A stretch of 64,000 nt of DNA, from NCBI GenBank assembly GCA_029959195.1, contig CP114120.1, forward strand, positions 1,922,001-1,986,000, written 5' to 3'. The notes beneath the pieces are model-generated. The model was not told the origin of the DNA, ran no database searches, and saw nothing but the letters and a program-made list of their open reading frames with translations. This document shows positions 47,038-58,898 of the stretch, piece after piece; position 1 is the first letter of the stretch, and the number at the start of each line of letters is the position of its first letter. Source of the stretch: Dictyophora rubrovolvata. Lineage: Eukaryota > Basidiomycota > Agaricomycetes > Phallales > Phallaceae. The translations under genes and the position numbers were made by a program.

Positions 47038-47762
47038 ATACAGAATTAATTGACTAATAGAAGCTCCTCTAAAGTATTAGTTCTGTATTATCCGTATACT
47101 GTGGCTGTATCAAATCACTTCTTCGAAGAAAAAATGAATGATTGTTCGCGCCCTTGAAGTAAATTGTCATTATTTGTGGTGCATGAAAAACATCATTATA
47201 GAAAAGCGCGAGTTCGGTAGATCTACATCTCCACAAGAAAAAAACCCTTCTTTTTGTATATTGATGTACATCTTCTGGCACTGCGTTTTGCAATTCGTCC
47301 GATCCGTTTCAACCCGTGACGATATACATATCTGTAGTTACCCAACGGTGCGTGTTTCCGAACCAGGTTAGTTTTTGGGTTTTGATGATCTATATGGAAT
47401 CACTAGACTACATCCCGATTCCGTAAATTGGCACAACAATGGGGGTGCTTTATTGAGTCACCCTGGCGTACCGCTAGCTAATCAAGTCAATCGTACCTAG
47501 CGGCACAAAAGAACAGAAGGAAGTGTGTCATAATAAAAGTAAGTTTAAAGAGTCAAGGAAGAAGAAGTTCACCGCAAGGCCTAAAGTTCTTCAAGACTTC
47601 ACATTGGTAGCAGCCTCTCCCTGACATGTATAGTATTTGTAATTTCTTGTTTAACCGACATTTACATGATTTATTGCTCCGTCAATCTGCGATCTGTTTC
47701 TCCTTTTGTATATCCTTCAAGATATCTTCTCACGTAAGGGTAAATAGATGGTACATTACATC
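47038..47762. other. intergenic, convergent 3' ends
   Basis: The 3' flanks of Rpn13 and Trm61. Short frames on both strands show no domain. Confidence 0.35.
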
Positions 47763-49545
47763 TCACGGACGGGGGTCCGAAATTACGGAAAGAATTTGTG
47801 AAGGGGATGTGACTGCAGCATCAGAGTCTGGTAATATGGAGGGAAGAAGACACGCGAAAGTGAGATAAGAAGTGTGTCCCCGAACCTCTTTAATCGACTG
47901 TGTGAGAATTAACTCTGTAGTGGAATTGAGTACATCTTCTTTGTTTGGCTTCTTCTGACCGCTACGGCTGCCATTAGCTTCTAAACTAGCACCAGCGATT
48001 CCGGGCAAAACAGGCGAGTTCTTTTTGTCGACCAAAGCTGTCTCTTCATGGCCACCGTCCTCCATTTTTATAGAGACTTTTTCTTCTTCTTTTTCTTCGA
48101 GCTTTATTAACTTTGTCAATTTTCGAGCTTCATCAGCAATGACGCAGTCGTTATTATTAGCATGCAATTCCAGCGAATCGTGCTTCCTTTTGAGAGCATT
48201 GCTGATAGTGCCGATAGGGTCAGGGGCAGTTTCCGAGAAAGACGTCTGGCTCTTCTCGGGCGGCTCTATTAGGTCATTTTGGATTTGCCGCTTAGCTGCT
48301 TTTGAAATAGCGATTTGATGCAAACGACGCTCTTCCTTGGTTTGTTCCGCGACTTGGAGCTTTTTGCGAATTGATTGGACAGAAAGGGGGGATGGCGAAC
48401 GACTAACTTCATAAGGACGTAGGAGGGTTTCGTACATGGTGACATCTGTTGTTTTTAAGCGAACAATTATGTTTTTTTTATGTGATAGGAGAAGTCAGCC
48501 CTTTGATAGATCAAGCTAAACCAAAGATCATCATACCCGTGAAACCATGTTCATTTAGGGAGGAGACTGTCCGCTGTACTTGTTCTATGCAGGGACTAAA
48601 GCAGCATATATGGACGATGCGATCTTTCTAAACAAAACAATGACTGAGCAAAGAAAGCGAATCAGTTAAGAAAATACATACGCGTGCAGCTTGTTTTGCA
48701 TATGGAACGGCGTCCCAAGGCATGGGGAGGTCGAGAAATACTTTTGAGTTTGTGGTAAGAAGGCTGACGCGAAAACAGCGAAAGGCGTATAAAGGCGTAC
48801 TTGCATCTACTGTATCAGTCAAACCGAAACCGTCCTTGCAAACGTTTCGATGTTCGAGAATAACATAATCCGAGATACCATGTTGTTGGAACTCTTCGCT
48901 ATGATCTGGAGTCAATTTCTAAGACAGAGCATCCGAAGACGCTGTGAACCTACCGAGCCTTTGTTGCACGTGTCTGGTGGAATTCAAAGGTGTAAATACG
49001 ACCAGTCGAACCGACAGTCCTTGCGACGGAGTGTGTAAAAGATCCCGATCCAGTGCCTGAAACCATAGATGATGAGAGCGGAAAGGGAATCAAAAAAATT
49101 TTTTTTGATCCAAAAGATGGGGGGTAAAAAAAAGGTGGGGTGTTGTTATACATACCTGCTTCTAGGACATGCATCCCTGGGCGAAGGCCTATTCGGGCGG
49201 TGATAAATGATATGTCTGCCAGATAGAGAATCTGAGTTCTGTGATACAAGGCCATTGTCCACAGCTCTGGGGTGGGTCTGAGGAGATGAACAAATCCTCT
49301 GCCATTGCGAGAGGCGACCTTGGAGCCATAGGGAACGCCGAGGAGATCAGAATGTCGATACGCCCCAAAGCGACAATTGAACTCGAGTCCTGGGGTGACG
49401 GTGACTGGGAGAAGCGAGCCTCGAGTCTGTTTGGTGCTAAAATAAGGCTCTTTTTGCTAGTTTTTTTCTTAGATTTGAATCGCGAGCTCACCAGCCATGC
49501 AATGACCAAATCGCCTTCTGCAATAGTGCGAGCCGAACTCCACAT
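47763..49545 (-). CDS. TRM61: tRNA (adenine-58-N1) methyltransferase catalytic subunit Trm61
   Basis: The catalytic partner of Trm6; it makes m1A58 in nuclear tRNAs, including initiator tRNA. The first exon MWSSARTIAEGDLVIAWL is followed by FGAYRHSDLLGVPYGSKVAS, GFVHLLRPTPELWTMALYHR with TQILYLADISFITARIGLRP. Motif I (GMHVLEAGTGSGSFTHSVAR) is rebuilt across an intron. Then come YTFEFHQTRATKAREEFQQH, VCKDGF, FLDLPMPWDAVPYA (the DLP motif) and IVHICCFSPCIEQVQRTV. A long charged insertion (about 47950-48400) precedes the C-terminal REVRGHTSYLTFACLLPSI-type motif. Full-length relative to yeast Gcd14, with a longer basic insert. Confidence 0.9.
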
Positions 49546-49814
49546 ACGGACAGTAAGCCGTGGGAAGGACGTGACTTGACGTTACGTTTATGTGTGACAT
49601 GTGACATTGTAGCATTGTTAACATGTGACAAACACGGAAGCAAAAAGAATCATTGTCATATTGACTGGGAAATCCAGGCCACTGAAACTAAAGAGGCCAT
49701 GACCACAAGATCACAATCGAGATGCTTTTCAAACTCTAGTGCATACCTCTTCCGGCGTTCCCCTCTCCTCCATCCTCCCTTCCTCTCGACTGTCTGCGTT
49801 TGCTAGCTTGCAGA
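49546..49814. promoter_or_regulatory. 269-bp divergent spacer (Trm61 / PAS protein)
   Basis: The only spacer between the two start codons. Near 49590-49630 the motif TGTGACATGTGACA and a further ACATGTGACA occur. A CT-rich tract just before 49800 precedes the PAS start. Regulatory use is inferred. Confidence 0.4.
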
Positions 49815-51283
49815 ATGGACACCTCAGAGAATGTCTCTTACAGTCAGTATCCTGTTTCTAATCCCGCTGCGTCGCTGCCTCTCACCTTAATTCTTTGTCA
49901 TTTCATTGTCGCACTAGTCATCATTCATGATCTCAGTCCGGAAGTGCGCCCTTTCTTCCCTCTCCACATTCTCCTTACTTTTATTAATTTCTTTTCTTTG
50001 TCTTTATTTTCCCTATCCGATTTCCGATGTTTGTCTGCAGGCCAGGATTCTGTACTTGTCCCCTTCCCTCACTGACGTCCTGGGTAAGCGCTCGTTGCTC
50101 TCGTCCTTTCTTCGTCCCTGTTCCTAATGCTTTTTTCGTACTCATTCAAGGTTTTGATCCTGATGATACCATGGGCACTTCCTCCTTTGACTGGATCCAT
50201 CCAGACGAGGTAGAGGCTGCAAGACAGCTTCATTAGTATGTCCCTGTGCCACTTCACTTCTTCCTATTTTTTCCGATAAGTTCACGTCTCACATTTCGCA
50301 TCCAGTGAAACTATTCGCGACGATAAGGCTGCTGCGGTTGCTTATCTACGTGTCAAAAATCAAGCCGATCGTTGGGTCGGCGTTGTCATAGTCAGTCTTC
50401 CACCCCCACCCCCCCTTTCTTGTCAACAGTATCTGACGTATCCATTCTGCGTTCCCTTTTCTTTTATTCTTATCAGCAACGGAGTGTTGTTCATAATGCT
50501 TTGATCGGAAGTCTTTCCTTTGCTAAGCCTGGCGCGAAAGCCATGCATACCGCTGCTACGGCTCAAGAAGTAGCATTTCTCAACCCAGCTGCATACCAGA
50601 CACAACTTGAATTCAGGGTTGGCGTTTTATCAAAGTTCTTTTATTTACTTTATTGACGCCTTTTCCCTTCCCCATAAATCAGAAATGGAATGACCCTAAG
50701 CCAAAGGCATCTATAGTCAATCCACGGGACATGAGCGTACCCTTTGAAACCCTTTTCAATGATATCCCTATTCCCTCTGAGCGCACCGGCCTTATCCTTA
50801 ATCGATATTCCCGCTTGTGCACTATTATGTACTGCACAAATAACTGTATATTTGACCCCATCAAGCTTAGGAACCGCAGTCTTTACGATTTTGTGCACCC
50901 AGACGATGAAGCTAACGTTCGACAGTGTATTGATGTCTCCAAAGGCTGGGGCGTTAGTGATTCTGGTCATCCAAGCGATGGAGGTTTCGTATTCGGTTCA
51001 TTCAGAACCTGTCTATCGGGCAGGGATAGCTCGGATGGGTAAGTCTTTTCTAATTCAGTTTATTTCGCTTGCCATGCCATTCATTTCATTTCATCTCCCT
51101 GTTTTCCCTCGTTTCTTCATTGTTCCGGATGCCATGGTAAATAGAATTAACATGCGTCATAGAAAAAGATCTGCCGTTTCAAATGGCTCTCTGGATCCAA
51201 GCGATATAGTCAGACTGGAAGCAATCTTTTCCGCTCATTCCGATGGTTTCATTGTCATTGTACGGAAGGCCCAAGACCAGTAA
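49815..51283 (+). CDS. PAS-domain protein of an agaricomycete family
   Basis: A signalling or sensory protein with two PAS-like folds. Exon 1 is MDTSENVSYS; a 194-nt intron (49853-50046) joins it in phase 2 to ILYLSPSLTDVLG. A further intron gives FDPDDTMGTSSFDWIHPDEV with EAARQLH, then ETIRDDKAAAVAYLRVKNQA. After another intron come VVHNALIGSLSFAKPGAKAM, TAATAQEVAFLNPAAYQTQL and FRKWNDPKPKASIVNPRDMS. The second PAS-like part carries ERTGLILNRYSRLCTIMYCT and SLYDFVHPDDEANVRQCIDV. It ends DIVRLEAIFSAHSDGFIVIV...KAQDQ at 51283. The light-binding GXNCRFLQ motif of WC-1 is absent, so it is unlikely to be a WC-1-type photoreceptor. The ligand is unknown. It diverges from Trm61. Confidence 0.75.
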
Positions 51284-53085
51284 TTGTGATCTATATTCTA
51301 TATCACTCGTCACCTTTTTTGTCTATTATTCCTTGTCGCTTATGCTTCTGTCTTCCTATCGAGAAGTAATCTTTATCAAAGAAGCCTTCTACATAGCTTG
51401 CTTTGAACCGTATAAGACAGATGTCGCTTCAAGCTCACGGTTGTTTCTTAACCAAAGTCATGTGCACTATTTCTTATCTTTTTTGTCGCAAGATTCGCAT
51501 CCTTTGGCAGGGACATTTCGGTATACGGTCTTTTCAGCATGTACATATAACGGTTCGGCTGTGAAAGTCATGGGACAAGAACTCGGTGGAGCTGCCCATG
51601 GACTTTGCAACATCTTAGGCCCAACTGTCAGGCTAGTTATTATCTTTTATCCTGTATTCTGTTGTTTTTTTGTTTCTTTTGTTTTGGATTAAAAACTAGC
51701 TTGGTAGTGTACAGTTACAAGGTGGAAGGCAGGAGAAAAGTAATACATATTTTTTTCGCCGACGCTTTTTGTTCGTTTCTGCTTCTCATAAATGAACTGG
51801 TTTGATACTTCTGTCTACTCCGCCGTTTGAAAGCGGACACCGACGACAAATTAATTGAAAAGATGGAGGTACGTATATGCGCGTAGTTCAAATATTCAAC
51901 AGTTCCTCCTGGACCATAGTTACTTGCACCAACTATAAAGACTCAAGTGAAAACTTGTTCTATACTAGAAGACTGTCAAATCCAGTCTTGACATATAATA
52001 TTATCATCATTGCGATTCGCATATATACTTTGACCGATGGTACTGTACCATAATAACTAAAAGCTTAAGTCGGCTGGTACTGGGACCGGATAATTTGAAC
52101 GTACCTCCGGGGATTAATGTAAAAGCTGTATGTCATGTGAATCAAGAAGCCCGCGTTAATGACAACGATAAATATCAAGGGGACTTCTAAGAATTGGCCT
52201 TCTATTGAAAGCTGGAACAAAGCTTGATGAATCCGCCAAAAATAGCGCATAAAGTTATTGTTTCAGGTGTACCAGCGAAGATTTCCTTTGTTATACAAAT
52301 TGCTTGAATGGAGGTGGGGTGGGCCGACAACTCCGAGCCAAAACTGTCCTGGTGATTGTGAACATCATGATAGAATATGTTAATGACAATCTGGTCGAAC
52401 AGCGTTAATGGACCGCATGATGTTCTCAACTGAAATTCGAAAACCGGAGAAGATGTCCATATTAAATTAATGTCAAAATCGATAGCACCATTGATCTTCT
52501 GTCTGGTTGTGCTTTGACTGATGCTGGTATTTTTCCCGGAGATATGGTTGGTCGTTTATATGCTGATCCCGGAAGTACAAAGTTATCGATGAAAAGAGGT
52601 TTCAATCATTCCTTATTGGTGTTCTAAAATCAGCTCCGATTCATACAGGGTTTTCTTACTCTTCTAGCATGGGAATACAAAGGCACGAATCATATATAGC
52701 CCATGTTCTTCGAAAATTGGCACGCATCATTGTGCAGCATCATGTCCCGAGATAACTACACGATATGCCAACCTGAAGAAATCAGCACAGTGTTCGTAAC
52801 CTGGTCGTTAATTGTATTGAAACAGGTACCAATACAGAATTTCTTGTAGAAAAAATGGAAGCCTATAGGAAGTGGCATGTACGTGAAGTCAGTGACGCAG
52901 GGTGCGGCATTACGATATTATTCAAAAAAGCATGTGACAGCGTGTCGTTGCTGTCAAACGCGAAGGTCAACCTGCTTGATATATATTTCATCTCAAAAGT
53001 GTCTGTTGGGACGTACGAAGCATGATGATTGATGGCAGTAGCTGAGGGCAGAATAGAGTTCGAGGTGATGTAATCAGCTTGACAA
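51284..53085. other. 1.8-kb stretch with coding-like fragments only
   Basis: No full gene could be supported. Two plus-strand fragments look coding-like: about 52475-52598 (IDSTIDLLSGCALTDAGIFP with GDMVGRLYADPGSTKL) and about 52669-52755 (MGIQRHESYIAHVLRKLARI ending at a stop). They are joined by nothing I can define. They may be remnants of a decayed gene. Confidence 0.35.
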
Positions 53086-54089
53086 ATGTGTCGCGCCAGC
53101 GCTTTTCCTTCGATGCAGCGGTCCTTGACCCAGCGTACACGCGCAATTATTTCCAGAAGATGTTATTCTACATCAAAAGGCTCACCAACAACTCACTTTG
53201 GCTATAGAGAAGTTCCAACAAATGAAAAAGAAAATCTCGTCAAAAACGTGTTTTCTTCGGTGGCAAGTTCCTATGATGTGATGAACGACGCCATGTCGTT
53301 TGGCATACACCGCCTCTGGAAAGACGATTTTGTGTCGTCTTTGAATCCTGGAAATGAAGTCGTTGGTGCGAAAACCAAATGCATCGATGTTGCTGGTGGA
53401 ACTGGAGATATTGCCTTGAGGATTTTGGACTGGGCCAGGGAGAAGCACGCTGACCGTGATTTGAACGTAGATGTCGTAGACATTAACTCTAATATGCTCG
53501 AAGAAGGCCGGCGAAGGTTCAGGCAGACAATGTATCATAACAGTGAGATCATTTTCAATACTACTAAATCACTTTATCATTTGTTTATCTTAATTAGCAC
53601 CGCAAATATCTTTTCATGTCGGTGACGCCCAATACCTGCCCAAAGACCAGTTTCCTTCAAATACATATGATTTATACACCATCGCTTTCGGTATTCGCAA
53701 TTGTACTTCCATTCCAGACGTTCTCAGCGAGGCATATCGCGTGCTCAAACCCGGCGGTACTTTTGCATGTCTAGAATTTAGCAAGGTTTCCAATCCACTA
53801 TTAGCCCAGTAATTATTCTTTCTTCGTCCCTCACCATTTCTGCTTGCTCATTCGTGCATTTCAAAGAGCATACGATACATATTCCTTTTCGATAATTCCA
53901 CTTCTGGGTTCGATAATAGCGAGTGATCGCGCATCATATCAGTACCTAGTAGAATCTATTCGCCGGTTCCCCCCACAAGAGGAATTTTCGGACATGATCA
54001 AAGCAGTCGGGTTTCAAATACCCAAGAAAGGAGGCTGGCGCGATCTTTGGGGAGGCATTGCCTCCATCCATACTGGCGTCAAACTTTAG
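53086..54089 (+). CDS. COQ5: 2-methoxy-6-polyprenyl-1,4-benzoquinol methylase (Coq5)
   Basis: A mitochondrial matrix C-methyltransferase of ubiquinone synthesis. The N-terminus ([20 protein letters not shown] from an in-frame ATG at 53113, or MCRASAFPS from 53086) is an Arg/Ser-rich presequence. [20 protein letters not shown] and [20 protein letters not shown] are the UbiE/COQ5 signature, followed by [20 protein letters not shown] motif I is [16 protein letters not shown]. After an intron near 53550-53600 come [34 protein letters not shown] and [19 protein letters not shown] last intron near 53810-53870 gives [40 protein letters not shown] and a final [11 protein letters not shown]. Complete for the family. 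Its stop is 217 bp from that of Rad4 on the other strand. Confidence 0.92.
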
Positions 54090-54306
54090 TTTGGTACATT
54101 TCATCCCAGTCTAACCTTGAAGAATTTCCTAGGGATACTGAATGATTGTATACTCTCTCTGGGTTAACCATTACAACCGTAATTTTATTTCCCTGCATGA
54201 TGCCGGCCAAGATTACAACAACCTATTATTGATTATATATTGGCACAGATGTAATAAGATAATACAAGTCACATCTCCTATCCAACATTCCATCCAAAAG
54301 GATTAA

Positions 54307-57300
54307 TTAGTCCAATAATGCAGATTCTATAGCATTTTCCTTTTCCCGTTCTTGACGCAAAGCCTCTTCGCTTTTAAGTTTACGCGGGCGTAGAACCCTC
54401 GTAGAAGGCGTGGCTGCCACGGGAGCTCTTTTGCGTCGACTTTTAGGAGGCGCATCCGAATCCTCATTACCCGATTCTTGGGATTCGGAACCCGACGATT
54501 CAGATCGAGGCCGCTTCCGTCGACGGGTCGATTTCGTCGTCGTCGACTTGGGTGTTTGTTTCCTCTTTCGTGGTGGGTTCCTACCTTGAAGCGGCTTTAC
54601 AGGAGTCACTGGTTGAACAGCCGGAATGCTCGTGTCTTCAACGGGCTGAAAAATCTCAGGATTCGCTTCGGCGATTTCTTGAAGGGTTTTGGGCATGACA
54701 GTGATGGGCTGAACGAACGGTTCCATCTCGGTGGCCATGATGGCTTCGTTGGCCACACCCTCTTCATCTATGACAACTCCTGGAAGTACATTAAAGGAGG
54801 ATTGGTCCTGAGGTTCTATTCCACCGTTCGGAATGCTATCATTGATAGATTGTGCCATGGGATAAGTTTGTTTGGGAAGTGTGAAGGCTTGAACAACATT
54901 ATCCGCCATTTCGATGAGGAAGCCCCCTGGTTCATGTTCACCCGTAACCTAAACGTATTATGAGCCGAATAGAAAGAATAGGCATAAGAACCTTACCTCT
55001 TGGTTATCAACCCCGTTTGCATTCTCGTTCCCGTCATTTGCATACTGTTCTTGCAATCGCTTTTTGACACGAAGACCATTAATGAATTTGGCCCATTGTT
55101 TGAGTAATCGGTTTTCTTTCTTCAAGTGTTCCGTTTCTTCAGCGTCTTTTGTAACTTCCCAGTAAGCCTGCGTGAGAAGTCAGATCTATCTATAGCGCTA
55201 TTAGAGAAAGGTAGACGCGCTTCAAGGAAAGCAGACTCATTCTCCGCCGCAATGACAATGCCAGTCAAGATCGGAAATGCACGGCGATTTTTGAATTCAA
55301 AACCAGTCTGTGATTGCGTTATACTGCGGCGTGGTCTGAACTAGCAACAAAACATACCACTGCTTCGGCGTAGTCGAAGCCCAACTCCTTCGCAATTTTG
55401 GCAGTTCCTTTAACTGACGAAAGATGAGCTGAGGCTACTGCAAGCAACAATGAAGATAGCCTACATGGAACATGAACGGCCCCTGGGGGTAACATCGTGT
55501 CAACATATAAATCAATGTTTCCGAAATCATTCTTTGGAACTTTGCCCTAAGCTAACGTGAATAAGATGTGTCTCTAAAATAGAATATAGACGTACATTAA
55601 CGACGGGTGGAGGAATATACAGTTCTGTCTGAAATTCCGCGTATAAACCTTGTGTGACACCACTGGTCGACACCGCGGTATCGGCTACTTCAAGTGCCCG
55701 TTTACGATTGATGGTAACAGGTCGGACCTTCGCAGTTTTCAACGGCTGTTCCCCTTCCTTTACGACACGCCCGGAACGCATCCAATTCTCAGACGTTTTG
55801 AGACCAGCCAGAAGATTAGCTCGAGAGAATACTGGCTCTCCACGGAAACGACCAATTTCAACCCTAGGATGTATAACTTGATCGCGAAGCACGTGTCGTT
55901 CGAGGATGTATCTAAATGTTGACGTAAATGAAGCATCGGGTCTTGTTCATTGAGGGACTGACAGTGGATGGTCCTTGAATGCCACGACGGAGGTTGGCAT
56001 GCCCTCGATGACTTGTTGTAACTGAAGTTCGGCATCTTCTAAATCATCTCGATGCTAGAATACAAAATCAGAAGGTAGCTCTGTTGAATGCAGAAAACTT
56101 ACTAAGCGGTAGGGTCTGGAAAGCAAAAACATTACCGCCTCCCACCATTCCTTTTTACCTTTACCTCCCAAACGAAGTTTTGAGGTCTTTGTGTTGAACT
56201 CGCGAGCGTATCTTACGAATGGTACATGAAAATAACTCGAAATATTAGTTAAGAGTGGTGCATACCTTTGCGTTACATCTCGGACGTACCCATCCTCTTC
56301 GAAAGCTAAAACATACACCATTCGATTTCTCCTATCATGCTTCGGAGGCTCGAACTTTCCTTTGTCGTTAAAATGTCCTCTTATCGGATCTATAGGAAAC
56401 CATCGTCCATCGGCTCTCGAGAAAACTTCAGTCCATTGAGTGGGCGGAAGGTCTTGAGACGGAGGGCTAGAAGCTGGTACTTTCTTAGATCGTCCGTACT
56501 ATATTACAAGAATAAATCATTACTCTTTTGACTCTGCCTAAGGGTCCTGCCTTGTGATCGTTGTTTTCGAAGCTTTACGGATGATACCTTTTCGGGGGTC
56601 CTACCGCTCAGTGTTTGACCAACACCAGGAAAAATTGCTTTAGCTTTGCCTTTCCTGTCAATTTGTGGTTGAGGGCTTTCCCTTTCGACAGCTTTGACGG
56701 AATCTTTCCCAAGACAAGCTTTCCATGGTACGCTTTGTATGCTTACGATCAGACGGGCAGGTATATCCAAGGCACGGCAGAGGGCGGTGAATAGTTGGGC
56801 GGAAACGTCTCGAGAACCCTCCTGTAGAAGAACATGCTTTTGAAGCGATTTACATGAGCGGATTATTTCACCCTCATCCTCGGACTCTGTTTCTCCCCGC
56901 ACGGACTCTGCAAAAATAGTCACATTAAATCAGTCGCAAGAGACAATGACAATGATGGTACTTTTGTGTTTGCGATTTAGTTCCCGTTGAACCTCGTCAA
57001 ATGTCCGATTCTGTATTTCGCCGCTGCCTTGAGGGTCTGCTTTGAAGAAGCTTTCACGCCACCATTGCGCAAGGCGTTTCACCGCATTTTCAAACATGCG
57101 ACCCCTTTGTCTGACATCAGGTTCTCGCTTTTTATGTATGTTACTGATGGCAAGCTGTAGTGGAAGGGGAATTAGAGACATCAGACGTGCCTGTTCGACA
57201 GGATTAGAATCAAGACTGCGAGAAAAGGAAAAAAAATTGCGCACATGAAGTAATTGGTCATTGAGGTATCGGTTCCGAGTTCGGCCGTTAGATATAAGAC

Positions 57301-57644
57301 AGATTGTATGTATTTTATGAACTTGGAGACGAAGAACACGCTCTGCATGGCTCATGACACGCTTCCTGCAGGTTAAAACTTAGCAGCGAAACGATGTGTA
57401 GTATAATTGACCACTACTTCAGAGTCTTCGGTTCATTTTCTTGATCATCCAACGTAATCTCCAATGATTTTGAAGGGCCTTCATTGGCAATTGGGCTGGT
57501 GAAAGGAATGGTTGTCGCGTCGCCAGCTTGAGCTTGATGGGTTGCTTCAAGGACATCTACTTGTTCCCAATCCATATCATCGTCGCTTGAAGAGTCATTT
57601 TCATGCTGACTGAGCGAGCTGCTGTTATCATCTTCATTATACAT
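54307..57644 (-). CDS. RAD4: nucleotide-excision-repair damage sensor Rad4/XPC
   Basis: Recognises helix-distorting DNA lesions with Rad23 and starts nucleotide excision repair. An acidic start (MYNEDDNSSSLSQHENDSSS, DMDWEQVDV) leads to the transglutaminase-like domain: RVLRLQVHKIHTICLISNGR, NDQLLHARLMSLIPLPLQLA, LAQWWRESFFKADP, and later VSAQLFTALCRALDIPARLI. Next are LPPTQWTEVFSRADGRWFPI, RRNRMVYVLAFEEDGYVRDV and the beta-hairpin domains: LRDQVIHPRVEIGRFRGEPV, then KNDFGNIDLYVDTMLPPGAV, KIAKELGFDYAEAVTGFEFK with RRAFPILTGIVIAAENE. The Lys/Arg- and Ser-rich C-terminal tail (NPPRKRKQTPKSTTTKSTRR...) ends NAIESALLD at 54307. The tail is long and lacks a recognised fold. Many short introns. Confidence 0.9.
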
Positions 57645-58396
57645 ATTGGTCTGAAGACCAGTGAAACCCGAGGTTCAATATTTCGTTGGTGCCAGATTCA
57701 TCAAGAGCGCGTGACCGTAACGCTGACTCAAACTAGGTCATCGGAGCCGGCTGCGACAGTACTTGAAAATCCTGGCGAGTCACGGTATTGTGAATAGAGC
57801 AGGAGACAAGGGTTAAATCACCGATGATAGCATCGCGATTTTTGTAATAAACAAAGATTTTTATAAAAAAGCTAAAACAAAAACAAGGGTGGCGCGTTGT
57901 GATCCAGAATTAGTTTTATGGAACAAGAGTCACTATGACTGGTGCTAATGATGTGTTAACGGCCGCCACAATGAAGCCTTTACGGCGAATGGCGCTCCCA
58001 ATACATGAGGCGAATGAACATGTGGTATATACTGACTTGCCACGTTTAGGAGGAAACTTGAAACAAAAAGTACATAGCATCAATGACTTGAATAATGAGG
58101 GAATCATCTGAAAAATCTCAAAACTGTAGATGAGAAATAAAAATGAGCCTGCAACCTCCTAACTTCTAGCTTACACTTTGATAGCCTTACTTTGCCGTAC
58201 AAACCCACACAGAACGGCTTATATCGGAAAGAGTTATGCCGATTCATTGCCCAAGATTGTTGTTGGTAATTAGGGGACATTTATTTGACATGATCGAAGG
58301 TGAATTTTTATTGATGTAATATACCTGATCAGTACCTTGAGAAAGCTCGTACCAGTAATGGCTATGAACCTACATGTAGCTTAAAATCATCGCTAA
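57645..58396. other. intergenic, no supported gene
   Basis: The Rad4 promoter side and the 3' flank of a small gene. A minus-strand frame at 57916-58107 (MIPSLFKSLMLCTFCFKFPP...) has no recognisable domain and no clear splice context. Confidence 0.35.
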
Positions 58397-58815
58397 TCAA
58401 TCTTTGCTCAACGGGTCTCCATACGCTGAAGTGATAATAAGAAATTGAAACGAGACAGAAGGGTTTGCAAAGTACCTTTTCTCATATACTCTACAACATA
58501 CATGTCCACAAGGTCGTCCTTTGCCTTCGAGGAAGTAGCGTATTCACCGCGCGATTCCCATGAGCTGCCACGGACTAACTTCAAGACGTCCTCTCTCTCT
58601 CTTTCTATTTCTTTTCTTCTGGATTTATTTTCGCGTCCCTCCCGGGCGATGATGTGCGCAGATGAGGATGAAGGAAGGCGTCGCTTAGTTTGATTGGGTG
58701 ACAAGTAAGAGGAAGCTATTTGGGCCGCTGTTTGGGATGTGACCTCTTCAGGCGGAGGAGAACTAGAGCTCGGACTTGATGGCGATGGCGAAAGTTCTTC
58801 AGGTGGCGAGTTCAT
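58397..58815 (-). CDS. small charged protein, unknown function
   Basis: Not recognised. Exon 1 starts MNSPPEELSPSPSSPSSSSP, with a Ser/Pro-rich, disordered leader, then TAAQIASSYLSPNQTKRRLP, a Lys/Arg/Glu helix (RRKEIEREREDVLKLVRGSS) and ATSSKAKDDLVDMYVVEYMR. A GTACTT donor and CTTCAG acceptor join it to AYGDPLSKD and a stop at 58397. Reading through the donor instead gives a less plausible tail ending at 58408. About 120 residues, with one amphipathic helix likely. No transmembrane or signal segment. Confidence 0.55.
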
Positions 58816-58898
58816 GGGTGCCTTTGAATTTGAGTAGCGCTCGTCTATTCGCCGCAGTTCAGCTCGTCACAAGCGCTCTTTTCGAAATCCAAATAACA

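Noticed and set aside
57916-58107. Small Cys-containing minus-strand gene
   Set aside because: 63 codons with no homology I recognise and no supporting introns or neighbours.
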